A stretch of DNA of 64,000 nt, from NCBI GenBank assembly GCA_038736355.1, contig JAVYML010000002.1, forward strand, positions 376,074-440,073, in the 5' to 3' direction. The notes beneath the pieces are model-generated. The model searched no databases, was not told the DNA's origin, and was given only the letters and a program-made list of their open reading frames with translations. Of the stretch, positions 51,643 through 59,455 are shown in pieces (the first letter of the stretch is position 1; each line of letters opens with the position of its first letter). This DNA comes from Candidatus Hadarchaeales archaeon (GTDB lineage Archaea > Hadarchaeota > Hadarchaeia > Hadarchaeales > WYZ-LMO6). The translations under genes and the position numbers were made by a program.

Positions 51643-53121
51643 TTGAGGTTCCTTTTAAAAGCGAGGCTGAGGTTCAGCGGAGGGCTGGAGGGACTAAGGG
51701 AAGAAATAGGTGAGCTGCTGGAAGGATCATCCGATCTTTTGAGGAAGGGTGCCCCGCCGGGAAGGGAGGGGGCAAGGGTGGAGAGATGGGAGGTGAAAGG
51801 TGAAGAGTTAGAACTCTGGTTGGTCTCCGATAGATATGTGAGGGCCCATAGCGCCCTCCTTCGTTTGGCGAAGGAGCTGAGAGAAAAACTGGGGAAGCAT
51901 AGGCTAGGGCTCAGAGAAGTGAAGGGGGAAGAATACAGGATAGAGTTACCCTTCGTTCCCGAGGTGAAGGATCTGGGAGGTCTCAAGTGTAGGGTGGAGA
52001 GGGTAAAAGAGAACGCCCTTTTGGTTCTGGAGGATCTCTCCGAAGGTGATCTGAGGAGGGGGACGGTGGATCGCCTGCTTTCCCTGCTGGAGAAACAACC
52101 TCCCCAACCAGAGAGGATCCAGGAGATTCCAAAGGTGGTGAAAGAAGAGGAGGGAACTCCCCCCCTTTTCTCAGACAATCCGACGGAGGAAATGGAAAAG
52201 AGAGGATGGATTCAGGAGTTCCCCGGAAGGGGGCAGTGGCTTTATGGTCCTCCCTTCACCTCCCTACTGTTGGCTTTGGAAGAGCTGATTTTGGAAGAGG
52301 TGGTAAGACCTTTGGGCTTTGTGGAGGTCATGCTTCCAAAGCTCATCCCCTTGGAAGTGATGAGGAACATGCCTGGTTACCTCGACGGTATACCAGAGGG
52401 AATGTATTATGTTTGCTCCCCGCCCAGGGATCCTCAGGCCTTCGCAGACTTCAAGAGTGAAATAAGGCTCCGCAAGAGGGTGGCTTCAGAACTGCTCAAG
52501 GAAGCGGTGGAGGCCCCCTCCTATGTCTTGGCGCCCGCCCAATGCGAGCCCTTTTATCAGATGTTCAGTAGGAAGCTGGTGAAGCTGGAGGAACTTCCTG
52601 TCAAGTTCTTCGACAGGAGCGGTTGGACGTACAGATGGGAGGGAGGGGGGGCGGAAGGTCTAATCCGTACCCATGAATTCAGGAGGATAGAGCTGGTTTT
52701 CTTGGGCTCCCCCCAACAGGTGGTGGAGATAAGGGAGGGGGTGAGGGAGAGGAGCGAGAATCTTTTGAGGAAGTTGGGAATGAGGTGGAGGTTGACCGTA
52801 GCCACTCCCTTCTACCTCAGGGAAGGTGAGAAAGAAAGGGGAGGACCAGAAGTGGCAACCTATGACTTGGAGGTGAGGCTACCCTACAAACAGGACTGGT
52901 TGGAGGTGGCTTCTTTGAACGTCCATGGGGAGAAGTTCGTGAAATCCTTCGGGATAAGGGAGATGAAGGGAAGGGAGATTTGGACGGGATGTTGTGGTTT
53001 CGGAACCACGCGTTGGGCGGTGGGTTTTTTGGCTCATTATGGCCTGGAAAAGGGGTCTTGGCCAGAGCCCGTGAGGGCACGCGTGAGGGTTTTATCCGGT
53101 GGAGAGAAAGATGAGGGATAG
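51643..53121 (+). CDS. serS2: Type 2 (methanogen-type) seryl-tRNA synthetase
   Basis: A 492-residue synthetase matching the rare archaeal SerRS, not the ordinary class II SerRS. The zinc-binding residues are visible: LAPAQCEPFYQMFSR (Cys), EGLIRTHEFRRIEL (motif 2 with the Glu) and EIWTGCCGFGTTRWAVGFLA (second Cys and motif 3). The N-terminal ~170 residues form the distinctive tRNA-binding domain (LRREEIG-type helices and KGEEYRIELPF strands). This form is known mainly from methanogenic archaea. TTG 51643 is the start used here. The next gene, rps3ae, follows after 2 bases. Confidence 0.92.
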   Translation: MRFLLKARLRFSGGLEGLREEIGELLEGSSDLLRKGAPPGREGARVERWEVKGEELELWLVSDRYVRAHSALLRLAKELREKLGKHRLGLREVKGEEYRIELPFVPEVKDLGGLKCRVERVKENALLVLEDLSEGDLRRGTVDRLLSLLEKQPPQPERIQEIPKVVKEEEGTPPLFSDNPTEEMEKRGWIQEFPGRGQWLYGPPFTSLLLALEELILEEVVRPLGFVEVMLPKLIPLEVMRNMPGYLDGIPEGMYYVCSPPRDPQAFADFKSEIRLRKRVASELLKEAVEAPSYVLAPAQCEPFYQMFSRKLVKLEELPVKFFDRSGWTYRWEGGGAEGLIRTHEFRRIELVFLGSPQQVVEIREGVRERSENLLRKLGMRWRLTVATPFYLREGEKERGGPEVATYDLEVRLPYKQDWLEVASLNVHGEKFVKSFGIREMKGREIWTGCCGFGTTRWAVGFLAHYGLEKGSWPEPVRARVRVLSGGEKDEG

Positions 53122-53123
53122 GC

Positions 53124-53774
53124 TTGCCAGAGAAAGCGAGCTCGGCTAAGGAGTGGAAGAAGAAGACCTGGTACGAGCTTTATGCTCCCCCGATGTTTGG
53201 GGGAGCTAGGATAGGGGAGACTCCGGCATCCGATCCCCAAAAGGTCCTGGGGAGAAGGGTAGAGGTCTCTTTGGGGGACCTAGTTCAGGACCCTTCGAGG
53301 ACCTATCTGAAACTCTTTTTCCAAGTGGTGAAAGTGGATGGGGAAAAGGCTTATACGGACTTCGTGGGCCATGATATGGCCCAATACTTCATCAGGAGCC
53401 AAGTAAGGAGGAGGGCCACCAAGATTACCCATATCCTCACCGTGAAGACCAAGGATGGAAGGGAGATCCAGATCACTGCCGTGGTGTTAACGTTGAAGAA
53501 AATTTCGAGATCGCAGGTGAAGGCCATTCGTTCGGAGATAACCAATCTCCTCACGACAAGGGCTTCGGAGCGCACCTTCGATCAGTTCGTTCAGGAGGCC
53601 GTGCTAGGCAAGCTCTCAGCCGATATCTACAAGGTGGCGAAGAAGTATTGTCCTATCAGAAGGGTTGAAATTCAAAAAACAGAAGTTCTCAAGACTCCGA
53701 AAAGGGAAGTGGCCGAGCCGGGTACTCCAGTTCCTCAGGTTCCGGTTGCGGGGGTTACCGAGTCTGGAGCTTAA
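53124..53774 (+). CDS. rps3ae: 30S ribosomal protein S3Ae (eS1)
   Basis: 216 residues: WKKKTWYELYAPPMFGGARIGETPASDP at the N-terminus, then GRRVEVSLGDLVQDPSRTYLKL, GHDMAQYFIRSQVRRRATKI and LSADIYKVAKKYCPIRRVEIQKTEVL. This is a small-subunit protein of archaea and eukaryotes at the mRNA exit site. TTG start. The last ~20 residues (PGTPVPQVPVAGV) form a low-complexity tail. Confidence 0.96.
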   Translation: MPEKASSAKEWKKKTWYELYAPPMFGGARIGETPASDPQKVLGRRVEVSLGDLVQDPSRTYLKLFFQVVKVDGEKAYTDFVGHDMAQYFIRSQVRRRATKITHILTVKTKDGREIQITAVVLTLKKISRSQVKAIRSEITNLLTTRASERTFDQFVQEAVLGKLSADIYKVAKKYCPIRRVEIQKTEVLKTPKREVAEPGTPVPQVPVAGVTESGA

Positions 53775-53820
53775 GCTGTTCTACCAAACGTATATTACGG
53801 TTTGGGGGAGGGTTTGAAGG

Positions 53821-55152
53821 GTGCCACATCTTTTCGGTACTTCCGGTATTAGGGGCTTAGCCAACCTTGAGGTGGATTCTACCCTCGCCATGAGGGTGGG
53901 ATTGGGCCTAGCCCATCTACTGGGGAATTCCGGAAAAGTGGTGGTGGGAAGAGATAACCGGACTTCCAGCGAAATGCTTGAGAGCGCCCTCCTTTCCGGC
54001 CTCCTCTCCGGAGGATGTACGGTGGTGAGGGCGGGAATGATCCCTACACCCGTGCTGGCCTTCGCCACCAAGAAGTGGAAGGCAAAGGCTGGGGTGATGA
54101 TTACCGCCTCCCACAATCCTCCGGAGTACAATGGCCTGAAATGCTGGGATGGGGAGGGTGCAGCCTTCACGCCCGAAAAAGAGGAGGAACTGGAAAGGGA
54201 AATGGAAGGGGCGAAGGGCGTGGAATGGGGGAGAGTGGGAAGGGTGGAGGAGAGAGATCCTGTGGCGGAATATCTGGAGTGGGCCCTGGACCGTTTCACC
54301 CCCGGGGAAAGGCATAGGGTAGTGGTGGACGGTGGAAACGGTGCGGCTTCTAGGGTGACCCCCCTCCTCCTCAGGAGGGGAGGGTGTGAAGTTTTATCCC
54401 TCAACTGTTTTCCCAGTGGGGAATTTCCGGGAAGGGATCCGGAGCCTTCTCCCGAGAGCCTTCAGGATCTTTCGAGGGTGGTGGTATCGAGTGGGGCAGA
54501 GCTTGGGTTTGCCCATGATGGTGATGCCGATAGGATAGCCGTAGTGGATGACAGGGGAAGATTCGTACATCCTGACAGGTTACTCGCTCTGGTGGCCTCC
54601 CACTTGGTGGGAAAAGGGGAAAGGATGGTGACTACCGTGGATGCTTCCACCGTGATAGAGGAATGGGTGGAAAGGAAGGGTGGGAAGGTGGTGAGGACGA
54701 AGGTAGGGGATGTGAACGTGGCTAAGACCCTCAGAGAAGTGGGGGGAAAGTTCGGTGGGGAGCCCAGCGGGGCTTGGATCTTTCCTGAGGCCCACCTAGC
54801 ACCCGATGGTCCTCTAGCCACCCTCCTCATCCTCAGGATGCTGGAGGAGGAGGGAAGGAGGCTTTCTGAACTCCTGGAAGAAGTTCCCTGTTATCCCCTC
54901 CTCAGGAAAAAGGTGATGTGTGGTCAGGCGGAGAAGGGGGAGAAAATGGAGAAGTTGAAAAGGGACCATGTGAAGCTGAAGGGGGTGAAGGGAGTGGAGG
55001 AAGTGGATGGCCTCAGAATCCTTTTCGAGGAGGGAAGCTGGGTGCTGGTGAGACCTTCTGGAACTGAACCATGCTTGAGGCTAACCTGCGAGGCGAGGAA
55101 GGAGGAGGATGCCAAGAAGAGGATGGAGGAGATTCTTTCCCTTCTTTCCTGA
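53821..55152 (+). CDS. Phosphoglucosamine mutase / phosphomannomutase family (GlmM-like)
   Basis: 443 residues: HLFGTSGIRGLANLEV at the start, VVVGRDNRTSSEML, the phosphoserine loop ITASHNPPEYNGLKCW, metal site GFAHDGDADRIAVVDDRGRFV (DGDADR), GGEPSGAWIFPEA and LVRPSGTEPCLRLTCEA. It interconverts hexosamine or hexose 6- and 1-phosphates. Position beside a GlmU-like gene favours glucosamine 6-phosphate as substrate, on the way to UDP-GlcNAc. GTG 53821. Confidence 0.9.
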   Translation: MPHLFGTSGIRGLANLEVDSTLAMRVGLGLAHLLGNSGKVVVGRDNRTSSEMLESALLSGLLSGGCTVVRAGMIPTPVLAFATKKWKAKAGVMITASHNPPEYNGLKCWDGEGAAFTPEKEEELEREMEGAKGVEWGRVGRVEERDPVAEYLEWALDRFTPGERHRVVVDGGNGAASRVTPLLLRRGGCEVLSLNCFPSGEFPGRDPEPSPESLQDLSRVVVSSGAELGFAHDGDADRIAVVDDRGRFVHPDRLLALVASHLVGKGERMVTTVDASTVIEEWVERKGGKVVRTKVGDVNVAKTLREVGGKFGGEPSGAWIFPEAHLAPDGPLATLLILRMLEEEGRRLSELLEEVPCYPLLRKKVMCGQAEKGEKMEKLKRDHVKLKGVKGVEEVDGLRILFEEGSWVLVRPSGTEPCLRLTCEARKEEDAKKRMEEILSLLS

Positions 55153-55200
55153 TCTATCCATTTAGGTAAAAATAAATCCGGAGGTGGAAGAGGAGAGTTG

Positions 55201-56505
55201 ATGAAGGCAGTGGTATTGGCAGCGGGGTTGGGGAAGAGGATGCGTCCCCTCACCTTCACCCGCCCAAAGTTCCTCCTTCCGGTGGCGGGTAAGCCAGCTT
55301 TGGATCGGGTTCTGGAACTCCTCATCGATGCCTTTGACGAAGTTGGAATGGTGGTGGGATACGGAAAGGAACAAATCATGGAGAGGTATGGGGATGGTTC
55401 ATCGCTGGGACTGAAGATAACCTACTTCCACCAGCAGCAGCTCTTGGGCACGGCACAGGCCGTTTCACTGGTGAGGGAATGGGTGGGAAAGGAGGATTTC
55501 TTGGTCATCAATGGGGATACCCTCACGGATGAGGCCTCCATCCGACGCCTTTTGGACCTTCATGCGGAGAAGGCTTCTTCCCCGGACTTCGGGGGGTGTT
55601 TGGCCATCTCCGAGGTGGAGGATGCAAGCCAGTATGGGGTGGTCTTTTTGGAGGGGGAGAGGGTGGTGGGGGTGGAGGAGAAGCCCAAAGTGTGTGAAGT
55701 CAAAACCGTTAATGCAGGGGTTTACATCTTCACTCCCGAAATCTTTAGGGCCATAGAGAGGACGGAGAGATCTGAGAGGGGGGAATACGAGATCACCACC
55801 TCCCTGCAGTTGCTCCTCGATGAGGGGAAGAAGATCTATGCTTCCCCCCTGAACTTTTGGGCCGATCTCGGAAGACCTTGGGACCTTTTGGTGGCCAACG
55901 AACACTTCCTGAAGAGACAGAAGGGGGAAGTCCATGGAAAGATAGAATTTGGAGTGCACATAGAGGAAAACGTCTATGTGGGGGAAGGAACTAGGATAAG
56001 ATCTGGTTCTTACATAGAGGGTCCGGTTTACATAGGAAGATACTGTGATATAGGACCAAACTGTTACATAAGGCCCTGTACTTATATAGGAGATTACGTG
56101 AGGATTGGGCATGGAGTGGAGATCAAGAACAGCATCATCATGGATCATACGCACATCGCCCACCTTTCGTATGTGGGTGATTCCGTGATAGGAAGCAGGT
56201 GCAACCTTGGTGCCGGGACCACCATTGCCAACCTGCGTTTGGATGAGGCGGAGGTGGAGATGGAAGTGGAGGGAAACAGGGTGGGGACCAGGAGAAGGAA
56301 GCTCGGGACCATCATAGCCGATTATGTGAAGACGGGAGTGAACTGCATGATCAATCCCGGAGTGAAGATTGGTCCTTATTCGGCGATAGGACCTGGAGCG
56401 GTGATCTACGAGGACGTTCCCCCCAGACAGATCTTCCTCGCTAGGCCCTTCATAGAAAAGAGGAGCTGGGGAGGGGAGGCCGAGGCGGGGACTTCGGAGG
56501 AATAA
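55201..56505 (+). CDS. GlmU-like bifunctional sugar-1-phosphate nucleotidylyltransferase / acetyltransferase
   Basis: 434 residues. The N-terminal pyrophosphorylase domain has KAVVLAAGLGKRMRPLTFTRPKFLLPVAGKP and INGDTLTDEAS; the C-terminal left-handed beta-helix has hexapeptide repeats such as YIGRYCDIGPNCYIRPCTYIGDYVRIG and NLGAGTTIANLR. It should acetylate glucosamine 1-phosphate and transfer UMP, giving UDP-GlcNAc, as shown for Sulfolobus ST0452 and Methanocaldococcus homologues. ATG 55201 is preferred to TTG 55198. It follows the GlmM-like gene, strengthening the shared pathway. Confidence 0.9.
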   Translation: MKAVVLAAGLGKRMRPLTFTRPKFLLPVAGKPALDRVLELLIDAFDEVGMVVGYGKEQIMERYGDGSSLGLKITYFHQQQLLGTAQAVSLVREWVGKEDFLVINGDTLTDEASIRRLLDLHAEKASSPDFGGCLAISEVEDASQYGVVFLEGERVVGVEEKPKVCEVKTVNAGVYIFTPEIFRAIERTERSERGEYEITTSLQLLLDEGKKIYASPLNFWADLGRPWDLLVANEHFLKRQKGEVHGKIEFGVHIEENVYVGEGTRIRSGSYIEGPVYIGRYCDIGPNCYIRPCTYIGDYVRIGHGVEIKNSIIMDHTHIAHLSYVGDSVIGSRCNLGAGTTIANLRLDEAEVEMEVEGNRVGTRRRKLGTIIADYVKTGVNCMINPGVKIGPYSAIGPGAVIYEDVPPRQIFLARPFIEKRSWGGEAEAGTSEE

Positions 56506-56506
56506 C

Positions 56507-56845
56507 TTGGAGTTCACCCCGGAGCAGTTCAAGAAACTCTTCCCCCATCTGGCGAGGGAGATGGGGAAAGAAGGTACGGTGAGGATTTCGGGGAGCAGAA
56601 CGGATGAAGGGGAGGCGGAAAAAGCGGCGATGGGTGAGGGGTTTTCCCCCTCCGCGGTGGACTTCCTGCGCAGGTGTGACACGGAGAGGGAGGCTGAAGA
56701 GATCATCGATTACTTGGAGAAAAGAGGAGAGATCACGCACGAGTATGCGGAGGCACTGAGGAAGCAGCTGAAGGAAAAGGGAGTGAGGAGCTTCGGGAGC
56801 AAAAAGGAACCTGGTTATTACTTTGAGCACTTCGGTTTTCCATGA
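56507..56845 (+). CDS. DUF2095 family archaeal protein
   Basis: 112 residues, starting EFTPEQFKKLFPHLAREMGK and ending FLRRCDTEREAEEIIDYLEKRGEITHEYAEALRKQLKEKGVRSFGSKKEPGYY. This combination, RRCDTxxEAxEIIxYLExRGEI then RSFGxKKExGYY, is the DUF2095 signature of euryarchaea. Function unknown; helical and probably soluble. Its start is TTG 56507, one base after the GlmU-like stop; its end overlaps the YchF gene by 4 bases. Confidence 0.85.
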   Translation: MEFTPEQFKKLFPHLAREMGKEGTVRISGSRTDEGEAEKAAMGEGFSPSAVDFLRRCDTEREAEEIIDYLEKRGEITHEYAEALRKQLKEKGVRSFGSKKEPGYYFEHFGFP

Positions 56846-58020
56846 TAGAACTGGGTTTAGTGGGGAAGCCCAACACGGGTAAGAGTACCTTTTTCAATGC
56901 CGTCACCCTCGCCAATGTGCCAGTGGCCAACTATCCCTTCACCACCATCGAACCCAACGTGGGAGTGGCTTACGTGAGGGGGAAATGTCCATGCGTGGAA
57001 TTTGGGGTAAAATGCCATCCGAGAAACTCCACCTGCATGGGAGGAGTGAGGTACATACCCGTGAGGATAATAGATGTGGCTGGTCTGGTGAAGGGGGCGC
57101 ATCAGGGAAAGGGGTTGGGGAACAGGTTCTTGGATAGCCTTCGCATGGCCTCGGCCCTGCTACACGTGGTGGATGCAGCTGGTTCCACCGATGAAAACGG
57201 AAGGCCCTGTCCCCCCGGAACCCACGATCCCCTCGAGGACCTGGCTTTCCTGGAAGAGGAAATAGATCTTTGGTTGTGCGGTATTCTGGAGAGGGGATGG
57301 AAGAAATTCACCAGGACGGTGGAGCTCAGAGGAGAAGATTTGGAAAAGGAACTTTCAAGGAGGTTGAGCGGATTGGGCATCACGGAGGAGCAGGTTTCTT
57401 TGGCCCTTCAGCGGGCACCCCTGGATCCCTCCCATCCGCTTGAGCTGGCGAGGGAGCTCAGGAAGCTGAGCAAGCCCATCATGGTGGTGGCCAACAAGGC
57501 CGACCTAGAACCAGCCCAAAGAAATGTGGAGAGGATGCGCGCGGCAGGTTATGTGGTGGTTCCCGTAAGTTCGGAGGCCGAATTGCTCCTCAGAAGGGCC
57601 GCGGTCAAGGGCCTCATCTCCTATCGTCCGGGCGATTCTTCCTTTTCCATCCTCAAACCGGAGGTCCTCACTCCAGAACAGCTCAAGGCGCTGGAGGCCG
57701 TGAAGAGATACCTAGAAAAATGGGGGAGTACGGGGGTGCAGGAATGCCTGGATACTGCCGTTTATAAGTTCCTGAATCTGATAGCGGTATATCCCGTGGA
57801 GGACGAGAACAAGCTTACGGATAAGGAAGGAAATGTTCTCCCTGATGCCTTTTTGGTTCCGCGGGGGACCACGGCCAGACAATTAGCCTATAAAATCCAC
57901 ACAGAGTTGGGAGAATCCTTTCTCTACGCCATAGATGCGAGAACGAAACGTAGGGTTGGGGAAGACTATCAGTTGAAGGACGGTGACGTGATAAGCATCG
58001 TGGCCGCCAAGGGTAGATAG
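56842..58020 (+). CDS. YchF/Obg-family P-loop NTPase with TGS domain
   Basis: 392 residues. G1 GLVGKPNTGKSTFFNAV, switch PVANYPFTTIEPNVGVAYVRG, G3 IIDVAGLVKGAHQGKGLGNRFL, and MVVANKADLEPA (NKAD) give a GTPase fold of the Obg family. The archaeal insert has CPCVEFGVKCHPRNSTCMGG cysteines. The C-terminal TGS domain reads LPDAFLVPRGTTARQLAYKIH. YchF-related proteins bind ribosomes and often hydrolyse ATP. Starts at ATG 56842, coupled to DUF2095. Confidence 0.93.
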   Translation: MIELGLVGKPNTGKSTFFNAVTLANVPVANYPFTTIEPNVGVAYVRGKCPCVEFGVKCHPRNSTCMGGVRYIPVRIIDVAGLVKGAHQGKGLGNRFLDSLRMASALLHVVDAAGSTDENGRPCPPGTHDPLEDLAFLEEEIDLWLCGILERGWKKFTRTVELRGEDLEKELSRRLSGLGITEEQVSLALQRAPLDPSHPLELARELRKLSKPIMVVANKADLEPAQRNVERMRAAGYVVVPVSSEAELLLRRAAVKGLISYRPGDSSFSILKPEVLTPEQLKALEAVKRYLEKWGSTGVQECLDTAVYKFLNLIAVYPVEDENKLTDKEGNVLPDAFLVPRGTTARQLAYKIHTELGESFLYAIDARTKRRVGEDYQLKDGDVISIVAAKGR

Positions 58021-58023
58021 CCT

Positions 58024-58140
58024 CTAGGAAGATTCGGCCTTTCCCATGGGCTCCTCCGTCTTATAACGGCGGAGGAGGAGATAAAGGCCCAAGAAGAAGA
58101 AGGCAAGGAGTAAGTAAATCAAACCCTTCAGGACCATCAT
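58024..58140 (-). CDS. Very small single-pass membrane protein (38 aa)
   Basis: MMVLKGLIYLLLAFFFLGLY followed by a basic and then acidic tail. One hydrophobic helix anchors it, with the charged end in the cytoplasm. Its ATG overlaps the stop of the preceding 65-residue gene by 4 bases (ATGA), which is good evidence that it is translated. Function unknown. Confidence 0.5.
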   Translation of the reverse strand: MMVLKGLIYLLLAFFFLGLYLLLRRYKTEEPMGKAESS

Positions 58141-58334
58141 CCCATCCCCAGTTCTTCCAGCAACCTCTTGCTCTTCTCCCTTCCCACCAACCTCTCCAGT
58201 TCTTCCCTCCATCCCTCCCCTTGAACCCTCAAGAGCTCCTCCACCTTCTCCGCGGTTTCGGGGCTCAAATCCCTCAGGGCCTTCCTTATCCAGTCCCTCC
58301 TCCTCACGTCTTCCGGTCTGAAAACCGCTCCCAT
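58137..58334 (-). CDS. Small charged helical protein (65 aa), function unknown
   Basis: MGAVFRPEDVRRRDWIRKAL then an amphipathic helical region (LSPETAEKVEELLRVQGEGW) ending LLEELGMG. Very rich in Arg and Glu. It lies 3 bases after the metallophosphoesterase stop codon and overlaps the following small membrane protein gene, so the three are one transcript. Confidence 0.55.
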   Translation of the reverse strand: MGAVFRPEDVRRRDWIRKALRDLSPETAEKVEELLRVQGEGWREELERLVGREKSKRLLEELGMG

Positions 58335-58337
58335 CTT

Positions 58338-59129
58338 TTATCCTTCTTCCTCAGGATAGTTATTCCTTGCTGGAAGGGACTTCACCCTTCCCAGATAGGT
58401 ACCATCCAAAAGGAAGGCCTCCATCTCTTCCAGGCGCACGGCGCCGCATCTGAAGAGGGGACCCAAGAGTTCTTCCGAAGAAGGTCCGTTCACGGCATAC
58501 CCTCCTACCAGCTCCCCGAAGGCAGGCATCACGATGAGTTCCCTTTCGCCCTCCACCCCCTTCTTCCTTTTCGGGGGGAGGAGGGAGGTGTCCACCCTTC
58601 CCTTCAGCCAGACTGGGGCCACCAGTCTGCCCCCTAGGGAATCCCTGAACTCCACGGCAGGGTGGCTATGGGCACAAACCAGTACTCCCGCATTCCACAG
58701 CTCGGGGGAAGGCCAGGTGTGGCCATGCAGGAGTCCTACCTTTCCCACCCTTATCCCCTCAGGGTCATGTACTTTTATCCCCGGAGGTACCATCCCTTCT
58801 ATGTCTCCGTCATGGTTTCCCTTCACCACTTCTACCTCCACCAGTTCCGACAACGCTTCGAAAAAGGAGGGAAGTTCGGCCCATTCCCTCCAGGTGCTGG
58901 TAGGAACGTTGTGTTTCACGTCTCCTAGGAAGATCAACTTGTCGGGTTTTTTCCTCCTTATGAGCTCCTCCAGTTTTCTTCGTGCGGAGGGAATTTGGCT
59001 GGGAAGAGAAATACCTTGTTCTGCCAGCTCCCCTTCTATCCCCAAATGGAGATCGGCCACTACCAGTACCCGCATGCCTTCGGAGGAGAGAAAGAGCGCA
59101 GGAGAGCCCACGACAGGGCAAATCTTCAA
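58338..59129 (-). CDS. Metallophosphoesterase, archaeal COG1407-type
   Basis: 263 residues with the calcineurin-like metal site: VLVVADLHLGIEGEL (DxH), LIFLGDVKHN (GD), EVVKGNHDGD (GNHD), LLHGHTWPS and LVCAHSHPAVE (H-x-H). This arrangement, with LHLGIE and GDVKHNVP, matches the MJ0037/COG1407 group often found beside helicase genes in archaea; nuclease or phosphatase activity is likely but unproven. First of a three-gene set with two tiny genes; the upstream membrane gene lies 4 bases away. Confidence 0.85.
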   Translation of the reverse strand: MKICPVVGSPALFLSSEGMRVLVVADLHLGIEGELAEQGISLPSQIPSARRKLEELIRRKKPDKLIFLGDVKHNVPTSTWREWAELPSFFEALSELVEVEVVKGNHDGDIEGMVPPGIKVHDPEGIRVGKVGLLHGHTWPSPELWNAGVLVCAHSHPAVEFRDSLGGRLVAPVWLKGRVDTSLLPPKRKKGVEGERELIVMPAFGELVGGYAVNGPSSEELLGPLFRCGAVRLEEMEAFLLDGTYLGRVKSLPARNNYPEEEG

Positions 59130-59133
59130 GGTC

Positions 59134-59421
59134 TTAGAGCTTCCAGAGCCCTAGCAGCAGGCCTAGGATGAAGCTCAGGGAAGTGTAGGGAAGGATGTCT
59201 TTAATGGTGTTTCCCGTTTTCAGGAGATTGGGTAGGTAATCCATGGCCCTTTCCAGCAGGTTTTCGACGGAGAAGGCGATGGATCCAGTCACGGCAAGAA
59301 TGGCCACCAGCACCAGCAAGAGGATGATGAACTTTGCAGCCGCTTTGATCATAGCTCCCACTACTAGTCCTATCAGGAAAGGAGCAACGAGGGGAACGAG
59401 CCAGCTGGGGTCGACTCCCAT
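59134..59421 (-). CDS. Small membrane protein, function unknown
   Basis: 95 residues with three hydrophobic helices: WLVPLVAPFLIGLVVGAMIK, FIILLLVLVAILAVTGSIAF and LPYTSLSFILGLLLGLWKL, separated by a polar part (SVENLLERAMDYLPNLLKTGN). The Gly-containing helices recall FUN14-like proteins, but the match is weak. ATG 59421 follows a GAAAAG region. It may be co-transcribed with the metallophosphoesterase. Confidence 0.6.
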   Translation of the reverse strand: MGVDPSWLVPLVAPFLIGLVVGAMIKAAAKFIILLLVLVAILAVTGSIAFSVENLLERAMDYLPNLLKTGNTIKDILPYTSLSFILGLLLGLWKL

Positions 59422-59455
59422 CTTTTCTCTTTTCCTTCAAGGAATTTAAAAAAGT

